From: Rhizoclosmatium globosum
Lineage: Eukaryota; Chytridiomycota; Chytridiomycetes; Chytridiales; Chytriomycetaceae
Reading direction: 5' to 3'
Assembly: GCA_002104985.1 (NCBI GenBank)
Contig: MCGO01000005.1
Coordinates: 744,001-808,000 of the forward strand
Length of the DNA stretch: 64,000 nt
The position numbers and the translations under genes were made by a program. A model generated the notes under the pieces. It saw nothing but the letters and a program-made list of their open reading frames with translations. It made no database searches and was not told where the DNA came from. This document shows positions 23,369 through 35,384 of this stretch, piece after piece. How positions within the stretch are numbered: position 1 is the stretch's first letter; each line of letters begins with the position of its first letter.

Positions 23369-24859
23369 CTATATCATGCCGACGCTTGCCAACTGGGACC
23401 TATTCGCGAAAATCAGTTTCATATTACCTACTACAGCATAACTTACTGCAAAAGAATAACGTTCACTGTTAAAAACACCGTCCTTATTTGAGACGTGTCT
23501 GTTGCCCATGTGTAATAAATATATACATTTTTCGATTCCGTGTACTTGTTGGACTCAGTCACCCGATGTGCAAAGTATTCAGATGCGGCTTCATATGTGT
23601 TCGCTCCCGTAAAATCTGGAAAGTATGACGAGACTTTGACGGTTTCTAATTTGTCTTTGAAAATATCAATCTTGTTCATAAATACGACCATCGACGTTGT
23701 TCTAAACATTGCATGGTTGCAAATGGACTGAAAAAGATTCAAGGATTCAACCACTGAAAAGTGAATGGCTAAGTACATGGTAAGGGAAAGAATTAGCGAG
23801 TCAAACATACTTCGATTTGTCTCGTTATCTTCTGTGCAAGTTTGATCGAATGCGCTTATTGCGATCAGAAATATGATGGCATTAACATCTTCGAAGTGTG
23901 GGGCCCATTTTCTCCGCTCGCTCCTTTGCCCACCGACATCAAATATTCTGTAGCTCTGATCCTTACTTATAATAAAATGATGCTCTGATACTCCTGTAGT
24001 TGTAATTCGCGCTTGTAAAATGTCCTGTTGAGTTGGAGTGTATTTTTGGTCGAGAAGCCTATCCAAATCGTTCATAAAGCTATGCGAACCAGTGATCAAT
24101 TCGTAATCACTTATTTTAATTGTAAGTTACTCACTATGCACAGGAATCCAGAAGCTGGTACTCGTTTGCTCGTCGATAGCAATATTGTATCCCAGAATCT
24201 TTCCATATAGTTTTTATCGCTGCTATTTCAGAGTCCGCAAGACTATCAGCATGAAATATAATAGCTCCTTTGATTAAAGTAGCTGCAGGAGGTGAAGATG
24301 TTGAACCACCCGCAATGTCATATAATTTAGCAGCTAATTGTGCCAGAGGGTCGTCACTTTTGACAATCTTATTTCCATCACTGGATTCTTTTGAATTACT
24401 TTCTGTTCTCTTTCTTTGATGGGGACTTTTTGCTTCGTTCGAGGCTGAAGTAAGTTCGTTGCTTTCATTTAAAAGAGCAGTATTCGCGGGATCCTTTGGG
24501 TTGAAACCATATGGAATCTTGAGTGTATCCATAGCTTCGACCAGCGATTTTGCACATATGACTAAGTTTCCGCGGATAGCAGCCTTGTATGACTTCACAT
24601 CTTCATCGGTGAAACCAGAACCATAGATGAGCTTGAACTGTTTCAAAATAGTTGATTTCCCACTTTCACCAGCACCTAATATTATCATGTGGGTAAGAAC
24701 TACAACTAACTTGGAACGTATCTTACCCAAAAGTAAGATTTTGGTGGTGGTTTTGTTGACTTTGATTAGCTCTAACTCTTCGGCCTTCAACTGCTTATCA
24801 ATATTCTTGCTTTCTGCAGCTATTGCTTCCTCTTCTGGGGAGACTTTCCCTCCGCACAT
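23369..24859 (-). CDS. Heterotrimeric G-protein alpha subunit, copy 1
   Basis: GTP-binding signalling subunit. The start MCGGKVSPEEEA is joined to the P-loop GAGESGKSTILKQF, then a helical domain with an insert of about 60 polar residues, IQYCYRRANEYQLLDSCA, switch I QARITTTGVSEH, switch II FDVGGQRSERRKW, the guanine-specificity motif FMNKID and TWATDT. A final small exon gives the C-terminus LASVGMI, stop at 23369. All catalytic residues are present (Arg in switch I, Gln in GGQ). Residue 2 is Cys, not Gly, so N-myristoylation is not expected, although palmitoylation is possible. It is the last gene of a three-gene head-to-tail array. About 410 residues. Confidence 0.93.
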
Positions 24860-24944
24860 AACTCGATGGGATGGTGATCAACGTTCCAAGATTTACAAAC
24901 AAAGAAGAAAGGGGAAGGAAAAAAGACATTTAATGTAGCGATAT

Positions 24945-26473
24945 TTAAATCAGTCCCAAATCCGCCAATATTGACTGGGTGATAATTTTACGGACGGTTT
25001 CAATAATATTTTTGATTTGATTCGTGTCGGTAGCGAACGTGAAGTGTGTATATATCTTCTTTTCTGGATACTTGTTCAATGAATGGAATTGCACGAAGAA
25101 GTATTGCGATGCCTCGTTGTATTCATTTGAGCCTAAAGTAAGAATAAGCGTTTTGATTTCTTACCAGAGTATACCCATACCTTTATAGTCAGGAAAGTAA
25201 TCCGATATTGGGATTGGTACGTTCAATTTGGCTTTGAAGAGGTCGATTTTGTTCATGAATAGAATCATTGCAGTGTATTTGAATACGGGATGGTTGCAAA
25301 TAAGTGCAAACAAGTTCATTGAGTCAACCACTACGTAAATTATCAATCTTCATAAACAAACTAATTTTGACTCTTACTTCGGTTTGTTTTTTCATCTTCA
25401 AAGCATACTTGGTTGTATGAACTTATGGCAACCAGGAATATGATGGATTTGACCTTGATATTTCTTCATAACTATTGTCTTAACCAAGTACTGCTTACAT
25501 CATCAAAATATGGCGCCCATTTTTTCCGTTCACTTCTTTGTCCACCGACGTCGAACACGCGGTAAGTGATATTTTCGACAAGAAATCGGGTTTCTACAAT
25601 GGTTGTTGTCGTAATCCTGGCGTTCAGAATATCTTGCTCTGTTGGTTCATATGATGGATTACAGAAGCGATCAAGATCGTTAAGAAAACTTTTCGAAGAT
25701 AGTTGGCTTAAGCTTCGTATTAGCCAGAAATAAAAACTTACAAGCTGCAGTTGTCCATGATTTGAAATTCATTAGACCGATGTGCACAGTATTGTATACC
25801 GCTGTCAGCCCAAATCACTTTGATTGCATTCAAGACGTCTTCTGGAATACTTTCCCCCATTCTGTATCCAAATGTTGGCTCGAGTGATTTGACTATTTCT
25901 GCTTCTTTGGGAATATGTCGCCCTTGTGCGTTACCGGACTCTCTGTAGCACCGTTCTGCCCAATTTGCCAACGGATCCTTTGAAGCCAGATTAAAGACGT
26001 CGCTCGTGCTGTTATTGACTGATAGAGGTACAGACGCCGATAAGTGAGGACTTGTCTCGGCAACACTGATTTGATTCGACAAATATCGTTCATCGCTGCA
26101 CTCAATAGCTTTTGTAGGATCAAATCCGTATGGGATTTTGAGCTTGTCCATTGCTGCAACAAGGGTTGTTGCACACAAGGTTATGTTAAAGTAAATGGCG
26201 CTGCGAAATACGCGCTTCTCTTCTTCAGAGAAGCCAGCTGCGTAAATAACTTTAAGTTGCTTGAGAATAGTTGACTTTCCAGTGTCACCGGCACCTTTTT
26301 TGTTTTTTTGGTAAGCTTTCAGTTTTGGTTTGAAAGAAGTTATACTTGCCTAGTAAAAGCAGCTTTATCTCTTGCTTTTTGGAGTCTTTCTCTTTGGAAA
26401 GACTTTTGTCAATAGCGTTACTTGCCGCCGCAGCAGCAGCATCTTCGGGACTGGATGAGCATACTGCGCCCAT
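24945..26473 (-). CDS. Heterotrimeric G-protein alpha subunit, copy 2 (variant P-loop and switch I)
   Basis: Second gene of the array. Start chosen at MGAVCSSSPEDA, which gives Gly2 for myristoylation and Cys5 for palmitoylation; an in-frame ATG lies further upstream at 26518. The P-loop reads GAGDTGKST instead of GAGESGKST. Switch I reads ARITTTTIVET, with Thr in place of the conserved Gly after TT. Switch II FDVGGQRSERKKW, FMNKIDLF and TFATDT are normal, and the C-terminus is SILADLGLI (stop at 24945). Six exons with introns of 45-60 nt; the helical domain carries its own divergent insert. It is about 400 residues, 104 bp downstream of the stop of copy 3 and 85 bp upstream of the start of copy 1. 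Confidence 0.92.
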
Positions 26474-26576
26474 TGTTCTTCTGGAAGAATTTCCTTCAAC
26501 CAGATGGGGCATCATCATTGGTGAAAAATCTATTTATTTACTTTATGTACTCTTTGGGTCCACGTCAAATAACAAC

Positions 26577-28166
26577 TCATAGTCCTGATTGGTCCAAATT
26601 GGAACTATTCAAAAAAGGTTGAGATGTCAAAAGTATATGTTTAAGATATTAAACTAACCTTAATATAATATGATTCACAGTTGCAAGAACTTTTGTTATT
26701 TGTTTGGTATCCGTCGCCCATGTGAAGTGAATGTACATCTTTTTCTCCGGGCATTTGTTCAACGATACAAACTGCCGAGAAAAGAACTCTGATGCATTTT
26801 CGAAAGTATTTGCACCTATTATATTTAAGCATTGATTGTATGCTGGGGACAAGCTTACCGGTGAAATTAGGGAAATGATCTTGAACGGGGCTTGTTTCAA
26901 GTTTCAGTTTAAATAAGTCAATTTTGTTCATAAAGACGAGCATGGACGTCTTTTTAAATGCTGGATGGTTGCAAATTGACGAAAATAGAGTCATGGATTC
27001 CACCACTGTTTGATAATGTTAATGAGTTATGGCCATACGTTTTTGAGCTTACTCCTGTTTGTTGATCCATCTTCAAAGCACACTTGATCATACGAACTTA
27101 TCGCTACTAAGAATATGATCGCTTGAACGTTATCAAAATATGGGACCCATTTTTTCCTTTCACTTCGTTGGCCTCCCAAATCATATACAACAAATTGAAC
27201 ATCTTGCACCATGAACTTGATTTCAGCAACACGTGTCGTTAAAATACGAGCTGCCAATATATCTTGGTCTGTAGGAACAAAGGCAGAATCACATATTCGT
27301 GGCAGATCTGCCATAAAACTGAACAAGAAGGGAAATCAGAAACACGAGCCAAACACGCACAAGGACAAACTTACTAAGCACAAGAATCAAGCAATTGAAA
27401 CTCATTCGCTCGACTGAAGCAATACTGTATTCCCGAATCCTTCCATGTCTGCAATACTGCTTCATATATTTCAACTGGCATTGTGTTGTCGCTTCCACCA
27501 AAGCAAAACGTGATATCACATGATTCTACTAGATGCGCAAAATCTGGTATTTTATAGTCAGTCCGAGACTCAAAATCTGCTGCTGCTGCGAGGGCGATAT
27601 AGTCATGTTTGAACTTGGATTCCCCCCTATACCCTAATCCATCCCCATCCATATTTATATTAGATGTGCTTTGACTTTCTTGCCTATCGGGTTTCGGCAC
27701 TGATGACGGTACGAAACCGAAAGGAATTTTGAGGGCGGTCATAGATTTCACGAGAGTTTTTGCGCACGTCATCACGTTTAGTGTTATAGCTGATCTAAAC
27801 GTCCTCCTTTCATCTTCTGAGAAACCAATTCCGTGGATGAGTTTGAGTTGTTTTAGAATCGTTGATTTTCCTGTTTCTCCAGCGCCTGTTCAAGTTCGTG
27901 TTAGTGACCTTCGTGGAGACTGATTATCAGATAGCAATAGGACTACTCGAATCGAAAGTGTCTCGGTTTTTTGGCGTTTATGTCCATATACGCGTCTGAA
28001 AGGTTCCGCTTTGTGTTTGATCGGAGTTGAAAGTTTTACCTAACAGCAACAGCTTCACAATAGTACTCGATGTTTCCTGCTCCGCCTTAAGCTTTTTATC
28101 TATCTCCTTGCTCACTTGAACTGCTACTTTTTCCTCCGCGGTCGGGGCCGACGTGCAATTGCCCAT
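26577..28166 (-). CDS. Heterotrimeric G-protein alpha subunit, copy 3 (variant switch I)
   Basis: First gene of the array in the direction of transcription. Start MGNCTSAPTAEE has Gly2 and Cys4, the usual dual lipidation. P-loop AGETGKST, then a helical domain with a unique insert (DGLGYRGESKFKHDY and others), IQYCFSRANEFQLLDSCA, switch I AARILTTRVAEIK with Arg in place of the conserved Gly, switch II YDLGGQRSERKKW, FMNKIDLF and TWATDT. A last small exon gives the C-terminus SSNLDQSGL, stop at 26577. The C-terminal ends of the three copies differ, which suggests coupling to different receptors (inference). About 405 residues. Confidence 0.92.
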
Positions 28167-28395
28167 GGATGAAGAGACAGAGAGAGAGATTTACAAGTCG
28201 CGATTTTTATCAGGAAGAATCAAATTAAATAAAGAAGAGTCTATGAGTGTAAATTATCTATTCAACGAAGGGTCGTTAACCATGACTGCGTGCAATTAAT
28301 GTATTTTTTTCATTCCTGTTGAAAAGTATTTCCCTGATTACGTATTTATTGGAACATTTTCGAACACATTTTTAATTGGTTTATTTCTACCAATT

Positions 28396-30258
28396 TTAAG
28401 GTTTGTATAAAGTCACCAATCCATTCTCACCAGCAACTGCCAGGATGTTGGAGAATGGATGGTGTGTGATATTAATAATATCGCTTTCGCATGCCTTAAT
28501 GGACAAATATCAGGTAACACAGATCAATACAGAATGAAATCGAAAGACGTACCTTCAAACTGCTTTGAGGATAAATACTATCACCTTCAACACTATACCA
28601 CTGCATCATTCCGTCCTCTGTTGCAGTATAAACAAACTCCCCCTTCGCGCTTACACAGGCAGAAACAATCTCTGACACGGGCGCATCGCCGAGTCCTTTT
28701 CCAATCCTGAAGTACTTCACAACAGTTCCTTTGAGTGTCACGATATACACGAATGGGCTCTTGTTGCAGACTAGGAAGTTGTCTCCGTTGTTGGGCATTT
28801 GTAGGAGACGCGAGACTGTAGCACTGTGAACGCCTGAAGTTACAGAATGTCCTTCGTGCAGTGTTAAGGTGTTTAAGCATTCCGCTGTTTTGGCGTCCCA
28901 GATCTATTTCAATCAAAGATAAGAAATTGAAAAATTCAATCTGTTTTTACGAGTTTACCTTGACAGTTCCGTCACTACTTCCACTGATGACTCGGTGACC
29001 ATCCAGCGAGAAAATAGCGTCATTCACAAAACTAACGTGTCCTCGAAACTCTTTGACCATTTTCCCACTTTTGATTCCGTGGATTCGAACTGTTTGATCA
29101 AAGCTGCCACTGAGCACTGTTCCACCGTCACGACTGAAAGCGACACTCGTGACACCCTGAGCGTGTGCAGTTGGGAAACGGCGGACACATTGTCCTGTGC
29201 TGATTTTCCAGACTTTGATGAATCCGTCTTGTGAACCTGATGCGAGATGTTCGCTGTCTTTGCTGAATGCAAGACAAAGAACGGCAGCATCCATCATCAT
29301 AAAGTTTTCCTGTGGTTGTTGAATTAATGATAAGAAGCATAGTTCGTCCCATGTCAAACATCAAGTATCTCACCTCAACTTGGTATTTTAAGTCTCTTCT
29401 AAGCTTTCCAGTCAAGTAGCTCCATACTTCAATCATTCCATCCATCGCACCAGTAACCATCCATTGCCCATCACCACTGAACGTCACGCATTCCGCATGT
29501 GCTTTCTTAGGAAACTTAATACTCTGATATAATTGCGTTGTGGGCATATCTTCCTCGACTTTCGCTTGAGGCACAATTCCTCTGAACAGGTCGAATGCTG
29601 GAATATCATCTTCAGGAATCAGACCTTGCGATTTTTGATACTTCAAAGATTGTCCGAGGAGAGTGAGAAGACGAGAAGGAGGGGCAACAGTGACTTCGGA
29701 AGCAAGAGATTGGGCAATGATGGCACGTCGTTTTTCTTTTGAGGCTCTGTTTGGATATGCTTCCTTGGGTTCAAACGAGATCTTTGAAATGAGTTGCTCG
29801 AGCTTCAAATAGCGGTCAGGGTAAATGTCTTTCAGGAGCTGCATGACTTCAGTTTGTCTCAGCAGTGAACGGGCAGCTGTTTATTGATGAGTTAGATGTC
29901 AATAGTCACAGGGGTTAAGTGGATGAAAACACACCCTGTAGCTCCTTCATTTCAATAAGCTCTATCGTTATATGCTCGTATAAGTCCAGTAGTTTTCGTT
30001 GTGGGATAGAGAGAGAGGCGATGGTTTTGAGGACAACATCCCAGTTTCCCTGAGTAATATCCAGAGAAAATGAGTCTAGGGATTCGACGGTATTCAGCGT
30101 TATTGATGATTCGTCCTGTGCAGTTCTGTATGTTAGGCTACTGTGACTGCGCGTGCAGCCATGAACCACACCTGCAAAGTAGCCAAAGTTCTGTGCAGAT
30201 TATTTTCGCGCAGGAACTGTTGAATCAGCCGAATAACATCTGCGGCTTCCACTTCCAT
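28396..30258 (-). CDS. SMU1: SMU1 WD40-repeat spliceosome factor
   Basis: Spliceosomal B-complex protein that works with RED/IK. The start at 30258 ([19 protein letters not shown]) gives the LisH region, followed by [20 protein letters not shown] (CTLH), [11 protein letters not shown], then [20 protein letters not shown] and [15 protein letters not shown], all collinear with animal SMU1. Seven WD40 blades follow, for example [43 protein letters not shown] and [12 protein letters not shown], ending NGLVTLYKP. About 505 residues in seven or so exons. It is divergent from the proteasome gene at 30315 with only 56 bp between the two ATGs. Confidence 0.95.
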
Positions 30259-30314
30259 TTCTCAGTCTTTTGGCGAGTAAGTTGTGTTTTCTGTAAAGAA
30301 GCAAAGAAAAACAA

Positions 30315-31706
30315 ATGTCTTCAATTGGAACCGGCGTATGCTTTCTTTCTCTCTTCCCCTTTCAAAGCCAACTAATTGATGGACCCAGTACGATCTGTCT
30401 GCATCCACGTACTCGCCCGATGGCCGCATCTTTCAGGTTGAATATGCGTTGAAGGCCGTTGACAACTCAGGGTACGCTTGGCCTTGCCCCCTTCCTTAGC
30501 CTGCCTAGCTGTCCCTCCGAGGAGACACTTGTTCTGTTTCTAAGAAAGATTAATGGAGGATGGATGCAGTGCTTTGGCTGCTGTGCGGAGTCCCTTCAGA
30601 ATTTTGGGTGGTTGGGCAACGCGTCTCGCATCAAAACCTGTTTCGAGGAACGGTGCCTTGGCCTCTGCCGCGCGAATGATTCACAATCACTTTGAAGCAA
30701 ATGCTGTGCAATTGATGGATATTTACTTGTTGGAACGCGGATGCAAATGATATCCTTCTCGCCATACCTCCAATCTTCCACTTAATCGAACCAAATCAAG
30801 CTCATAACTTAACTTGCAGAACCGCAATTGGTATCCGTGCAAAGGATGGAGTAGTCCTCGCCGTTGAGAAACTCGTTGCCTCCAAACTTCTTGTGCCAGG
30901 CTCAAACAAGCGAATTGGAACTGCCGACACACATATTGGAATCGTAAGTCCTTTAATCATTCTCTGGTTTATGCGGTATACGAGTGACTAAGTCTCAAAC
31001 CGTCAACAGGCAACCGCAGGTCTCCTCGCCGATACCCGCCACATTGTCTCAAGAACTCGTGAAGAAGCACAACAATATCGTGACTTTTACAAATCAGCTA
31101 TCCCTGGAAAAGTGATTGCTGACCGTGTGGCCGGATATGTGCAAGCATACACGCTCTATTCGTCTGTGCGTCCATTCGGAGTAAGCACGATTTTGGCGAC
31201 AATGGATAAAACAGGTCCTGGATTGTTTGTTGTCGAGCCATCTGGTGTTCACCATGTGAGTTTTTGACCTTGGGTATTCTGTGTGATATTTTCCAAAAAC
31301 TGAAACGGGACACGTAGGGTTACTTTGGAGCTGCTGTTGGAAAAGGTCGTTCAGTTGCAAAGACTGAATTGGAGAAGCTTAAGTTGACTCAGTTGTCAGC
31401 GCGTGAAGCTGTGAAGGAGGCTGCTAGAATGTGAGTACTTGTCGCGAACAACACTCTCACCCCATGATTAATATCCGTGTTCAGCATCTACGCTCTCCAC
31501 GATGAAGTCAAGGACAAGGACTTTGAGCTGGAATTGAGTTGGGTATGTGAAGAAAGCGGAGGCAAGCACGAGTTTGTTCCAAAAGACCTGTTTGACGAGG
31601 CTGAAGCAGCTGCCAAGGTAATCTTATTGATTTACAATTATTGAGTGTTCACTTCTAAATCGAATTTCTACAGGCTGCTTTGAACGCTGAGATGGATGAG
31701 GACTAA
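30315..31706 (+). CDS. PRE10: 20S proteasome alpha subunit (PSMA3 / Pre10, alpha-7 type)
   Basis: Outer-ring subunit of the 20S proteasome. Exon 1 encodes MSSIGTG, then a 50-nt intron, then [24 protein letters not shown], the alpha-subunit N-terminal signature. Later exons give [50 protein letters not shown] and the acidic C-terminus ALNAEMDED typical of this subunit. The second intron (30474 to about 30821) is about 350 nt, much longer than its neighbours; the open frames in it have no family-like sequence. About 255 residues. Confidence 0.94.
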
Positions 31707-31869
31707 AAAGGAATCAGTCTCCCTTTATCAGTCTCTATTTCAATAACAAAGAAAGAAACCGTGTCAAATATATTCGCACTTTTTTTGAAAACAGAAGAAA
31801 GAAAGAGATAGAGAGAACAATTTGTTCCTTCCACTTTTGGTCAAAAGTGAAAAACGTCTTTAACCGAAA

Positions 31870-32268
31870 ATGGCTCAACGCTTCCAAGTCCCAGTTGAGG
31901 CTGTGTCCTCCTTGTTCGTCATTGCCGGTCTCGGATACGCAACGTACACTGGTCTGTACTACTGGCAGAGCTTCCAGAACTACGGAAAGGTGAAGACTAC
32001 ACAACCCAAACCCACCTTCCTACTAACCAATACACACCACACACCATCCACCAGGCCAAACGATTCAACGTTGACAAATGGGACAGATACATGATGGAGA
32101 GAGACTCGAGACTTTCTGGAAACGTCAACCGTCAAAGAGTAAGATCGCTTATACCCAATCTGTTCCTTTACTAACCAGAACACACACTCTCTCCAGTTCG
32201 AGACTGAAGCCCCAGAGTCATTCAAGACAAACAGTGCATGGGTCCTTGAAAAGCCAACTATCGCCTAA
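31870..32268 (+). CDS. NDUFA1: Mitochondrial complex I subunit NDUFA1 (MWFE-like)
   Basis: Small single-membrane-span accessory subunit of NADH:ubiquinone oxidoreductase. Exon 1 encodes MAQRFQVPVEAVSS and a hydrophobic span (LFVIAGLGYATYTGLYYW). Exon 2 gives KRFNVDKWDRYMMERDSRLSG, matching the family motif D-x-WDRQMMERDxRLTG. Exon 3 encodes FETEAPESFKTNSAWVLEKP before the stop. About 88 residues, with two introns of 65 and about 55 nt. It is convergent with the HAUS5-like gene. Confidence 0.88.
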
Positions 32269-32351
32269 GAAGCGGATCGCTCTACTTTGATATCCCAAAA
32301 AATAAACCCCGTCTACGATTCAAAATACAACAAACACGGAAAACAGCGAAA

Positions 32352-34857
32352 TCATCCCCGCCTCTTCATCAACATATCCTTCACATGCGAAATCCGGGCG
32401 GAAACTAGCCGCGCTTGTTGTGCGTCTTGCATGGTTTCCGTTTCAATCTTGTGCATCAGTTGATTCATTTCGTGTGTGTACTTGTCGGAGGATGCTGAGA
32501 AGATGGATTCAAGTTAGGATTGGAAGTGGGGTAGAGTTGAATTGATACCTTTGACGGAATCAACAAACGTTTTCAGGTTTGTGGAATTTAGGTGTTCAGG
32601 TTGGAATAGGGGGTTGTCCACGGAGGAAGTGAGTTTGTTGACTTGTTGGGAGAAGTAAGGTGAGGATGGTGTATAATTACGAGCCAGGACTTTGTTACCG
32701 CGTGTTTTGTGCTCCTCGGCTCGTAGTTTCTCGGTTTGTATCATTTTCGTGTTGAATTCGACTGTCATTGCACATGTCAGATCTTCAGTAGATGCAAGGT
32801 AAGTAAAACTCACAAGCGTCATTCATTTTCTGGACGTATTCCGGAATTTGGTCAAGCGGCTTGATGAGAGTTTCAGTTTTCATACTCATCAAACCACAGA
32901 AACAACTCACCAGGTATTTTGGCATCTCCAACGTATCCCGGATTTCTTCCAACACTTCCTTTGGACACTCGACAGATTCTGTAATCACTCCACCATTCAT
33001 AATAGAACAAACAACATCAACGGAGACAACAATGCCATTCAAGGCATGCATTTCTTTCGCAACGTGTCCATGTAACCGAGTGGCAACTTCATTCACAGCA
33101 GGTACAACTTGCGTGATGCGTGTATTTGCGAGCTGCTCATTCTAGAGTATACTTTAGTAGCTCTCAAGAATGGGGAAACCACACTCAACTCGTTCCCTCA
33201 ACGCCAATACATTTCCCCGTGAAATTGAATTGGCTTCCATGATGGACGCGATGAGACCATGTTTCCGAGCCTGGTCACTGTTGGTAAGAATGCCACAAAG
33301 GAACGCAACAAACGAATTATAAAGTCGAAACATTACCAACTCTTTTCCAAGCTCCGACACCTTTTCTTGCAACTCACGGACATGGTTTTCAGAGGCATGG
33401 GCAGAGTGGACTGTATCTTCCAGATCAACAACATATTCCTCTAAACGTTTTGATACGGCTTTGTACGCTTCATGATCTGAATATGCGTTCATGTAGGCCC
33501 TTATGTTTTGAATGTTATGATGGGATAAAAATAAGAACGAGTTACTTACAAAACAGTCTTGGATTCCTCCGGATTTGTAATTCCATCCTGTACTGATTCG
33601 AGAATGTGCTGGATTTGGAGAAGTATGGCTTCTGTTTCGTGTTGGATTTTCTTTGTTTCGTTGTAGAGGAGGACGTGATCGCGTGTAATGTGCTTTGTTT
33701 GGTTGGTTGAGTGATTAGCGGAAGGGCAGACGTCAATTGGATAGAAAACGCACATGCAATAGCTTTTTGATTGAAGTTGTGGACGCGGTGTCTGAGTGTT
33801 CGTGTGAATGATGGTTTGTTGATTGAAACAGAGATTCAGAGGCGGCACGAGTGAGTGCTGTGAGAGAGCTGAATAACGTTCTGCAATCTGGTGACAGAAC
33901 AAGCGATTGAATTTTCATGACGATTTCCGTGTCTGTGTCTGTGGTTGCCCTATTATTGTTTCAGTGCCTTCAATTTGTAGATTCTGTAACGACACCAACC
34001 CAGTGGAAGGATGAAAGTAATGACGCTCGACACGGTCACAAATATCTTTCACCGTCTCAAGCTGAATGGGTGCACTCGATGCACGAGACTTTAGCTCAAG
34101 CAATCCAGTCAACAGAGCAGAATACTCTTGTAAAACCGAAATGAATTCCAAGGCATCCTTCTCGTACGCCTCCTGAAGAACGAGTTTCCTCTTCTTTTCG
34201 TTGATGGCGTTTGTGAATGCATTGAGTTCGTGTTCTGCAGTAACGACAGCGTCCACTGTTGTCTTGAAAGAAGCCTCTTTCGCAGCGACAGAGTTCTGAG
34301 CATATGCTAGTTTCCGTCTGAGATCATCGCGCTTTTTCAAGAGAGCTTCGCGGTCCGCGAGTTGCTTTAATTTGAGTTGTTTCAGAGCCTGAAGGTGTTT
34401 GAAGGAAGCGGCGGATGGTTGGGCGGCGGCACTGATTGGTCAGCATTCAGTATTCAGCATTCAGTGTGAATAGAAAGTAGCATAGAATCACTATGAAACG
34501 ATACGCAACTAGTCCAGCACGCGTCGAATAGTCTGAGCCTCACTGTTAGGTTGTGCTTAGTTGCAACAATCAATCCAATCAACAAAACAGACCATTTAGA
34601 CACAATTCGCGAAACAAGAAAACGCCAAATGTGATCCAACTGCGGCGTTGCGAGTCTGTGAATCCCGAGTCAAGTGTCAAGTGTCAACTGGTACCAACCA
34701 CCTAACAAGTAACAATCAAAACAAACCGCTCAAGCCCCGCGCCCGTAATCGCCCGCACTTCAAAGCCGCGCCTCAACGGCGAACTGGAAACAATCGACGC
34801 GGTGGCGCCCATCGACTTGGCCCAGTTGCTGAGCTGCGTCCCGAGTGTTTCGGACAT
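32352..34857 (-). CDS. Coiled-coil protein, probable augmin complex subunit 5 (HAUS5-like)
   Basis: The N-terminus (start at 34857) reads LSNWAKSMG, then PLRRGFEVRAITGAGLERF, and after an intron LDHIWRFLVSRIVSKW. This order (tryptophan-containing helix, LRR-type helix, then IWxYLxxxV) resembles the N-terminal part of HAUS5, which helps nucleate microtubules from existing ones in the spindle. Long coiled coils follow (QALKQLKLKQLADREALLKK, RKLAYAQNSVAAKEAS, VSKRLEEYVVDLEDTVHS) and a helical C-terminus ending KDMLMKRRG. About 720 residues in eight or more exons. Confidence in a coiled-coil gene is high; the HAUS5 assignment rests on the short N-terminal match and length. Confidence 0.62.
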
Positions 34858-35280
34858 TGTCTTGCTTTTGGAAAAGGAGAAAGGACGTAATACTTAAAGC
34901 ACACATTTTCCTGGAATAATCAAGACTCGACAACTTTTAGAGAGACTGGAATATGTAATTACTCTTTATATGGAAGCAATTGAGCACCTTCCTTCGCAAT
35001 TGTAGTTTGGTGTGAACCGTGATGCTGTGAAATGCATGTTGTGCTTGGAACTCGTCGAAAAACAAAAAATAGAGGCGGTGTCTATCCGCACTGCCGTAGG
35101 GAATAATGGACAGACACCTTGGAATGCATTTGGTTGGTATGCTTCATGGAAGCAACCTATTGATGTTGCAGAGTCTTGGTTCAAGCATCAACTTCCCTTT
35201 GAAAACATTTCTCTGTATTTTTATCGTCGAATAAACTAAAGAACTGAATAGTATAGGGTAGATATTGTATTTATTTGAAA
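34858..35280. other. Intergenic; possible relic open frame at 35012-35239, unassigned
   Basis: A 75-codon open frame on the plus strand (GTG at 35012, stop at 35239) reads VKCMLCLELVEKQ and WNAFGWYASWKQPIDVAESW. It looks more protein-like than chance, but it has no ATG near its beginning and an in-frame TAG sits just upstream of it (around 35001). I do not recognise it. It may be a decayed gene fragment or a chance frame. Confidence 0.25.
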
Positions 35281-35384
35281 TTTTAAACTGAGATTAGCTT
35301 CACTCTGAGGAGAGCGCTATCAAGTTATGATCGCACCTGCTAAGAGTTACTAACAGTGAACGCCACGTGAAGGCTCCAGAATGT

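Noticed and set aside
30474..30821. Open frames inside the long second intron of the proteasome gene
   Set aside because: The intron borders keep the conserved [13 protein letters not shown] frame, and the inner frames show no homology or splice logic.
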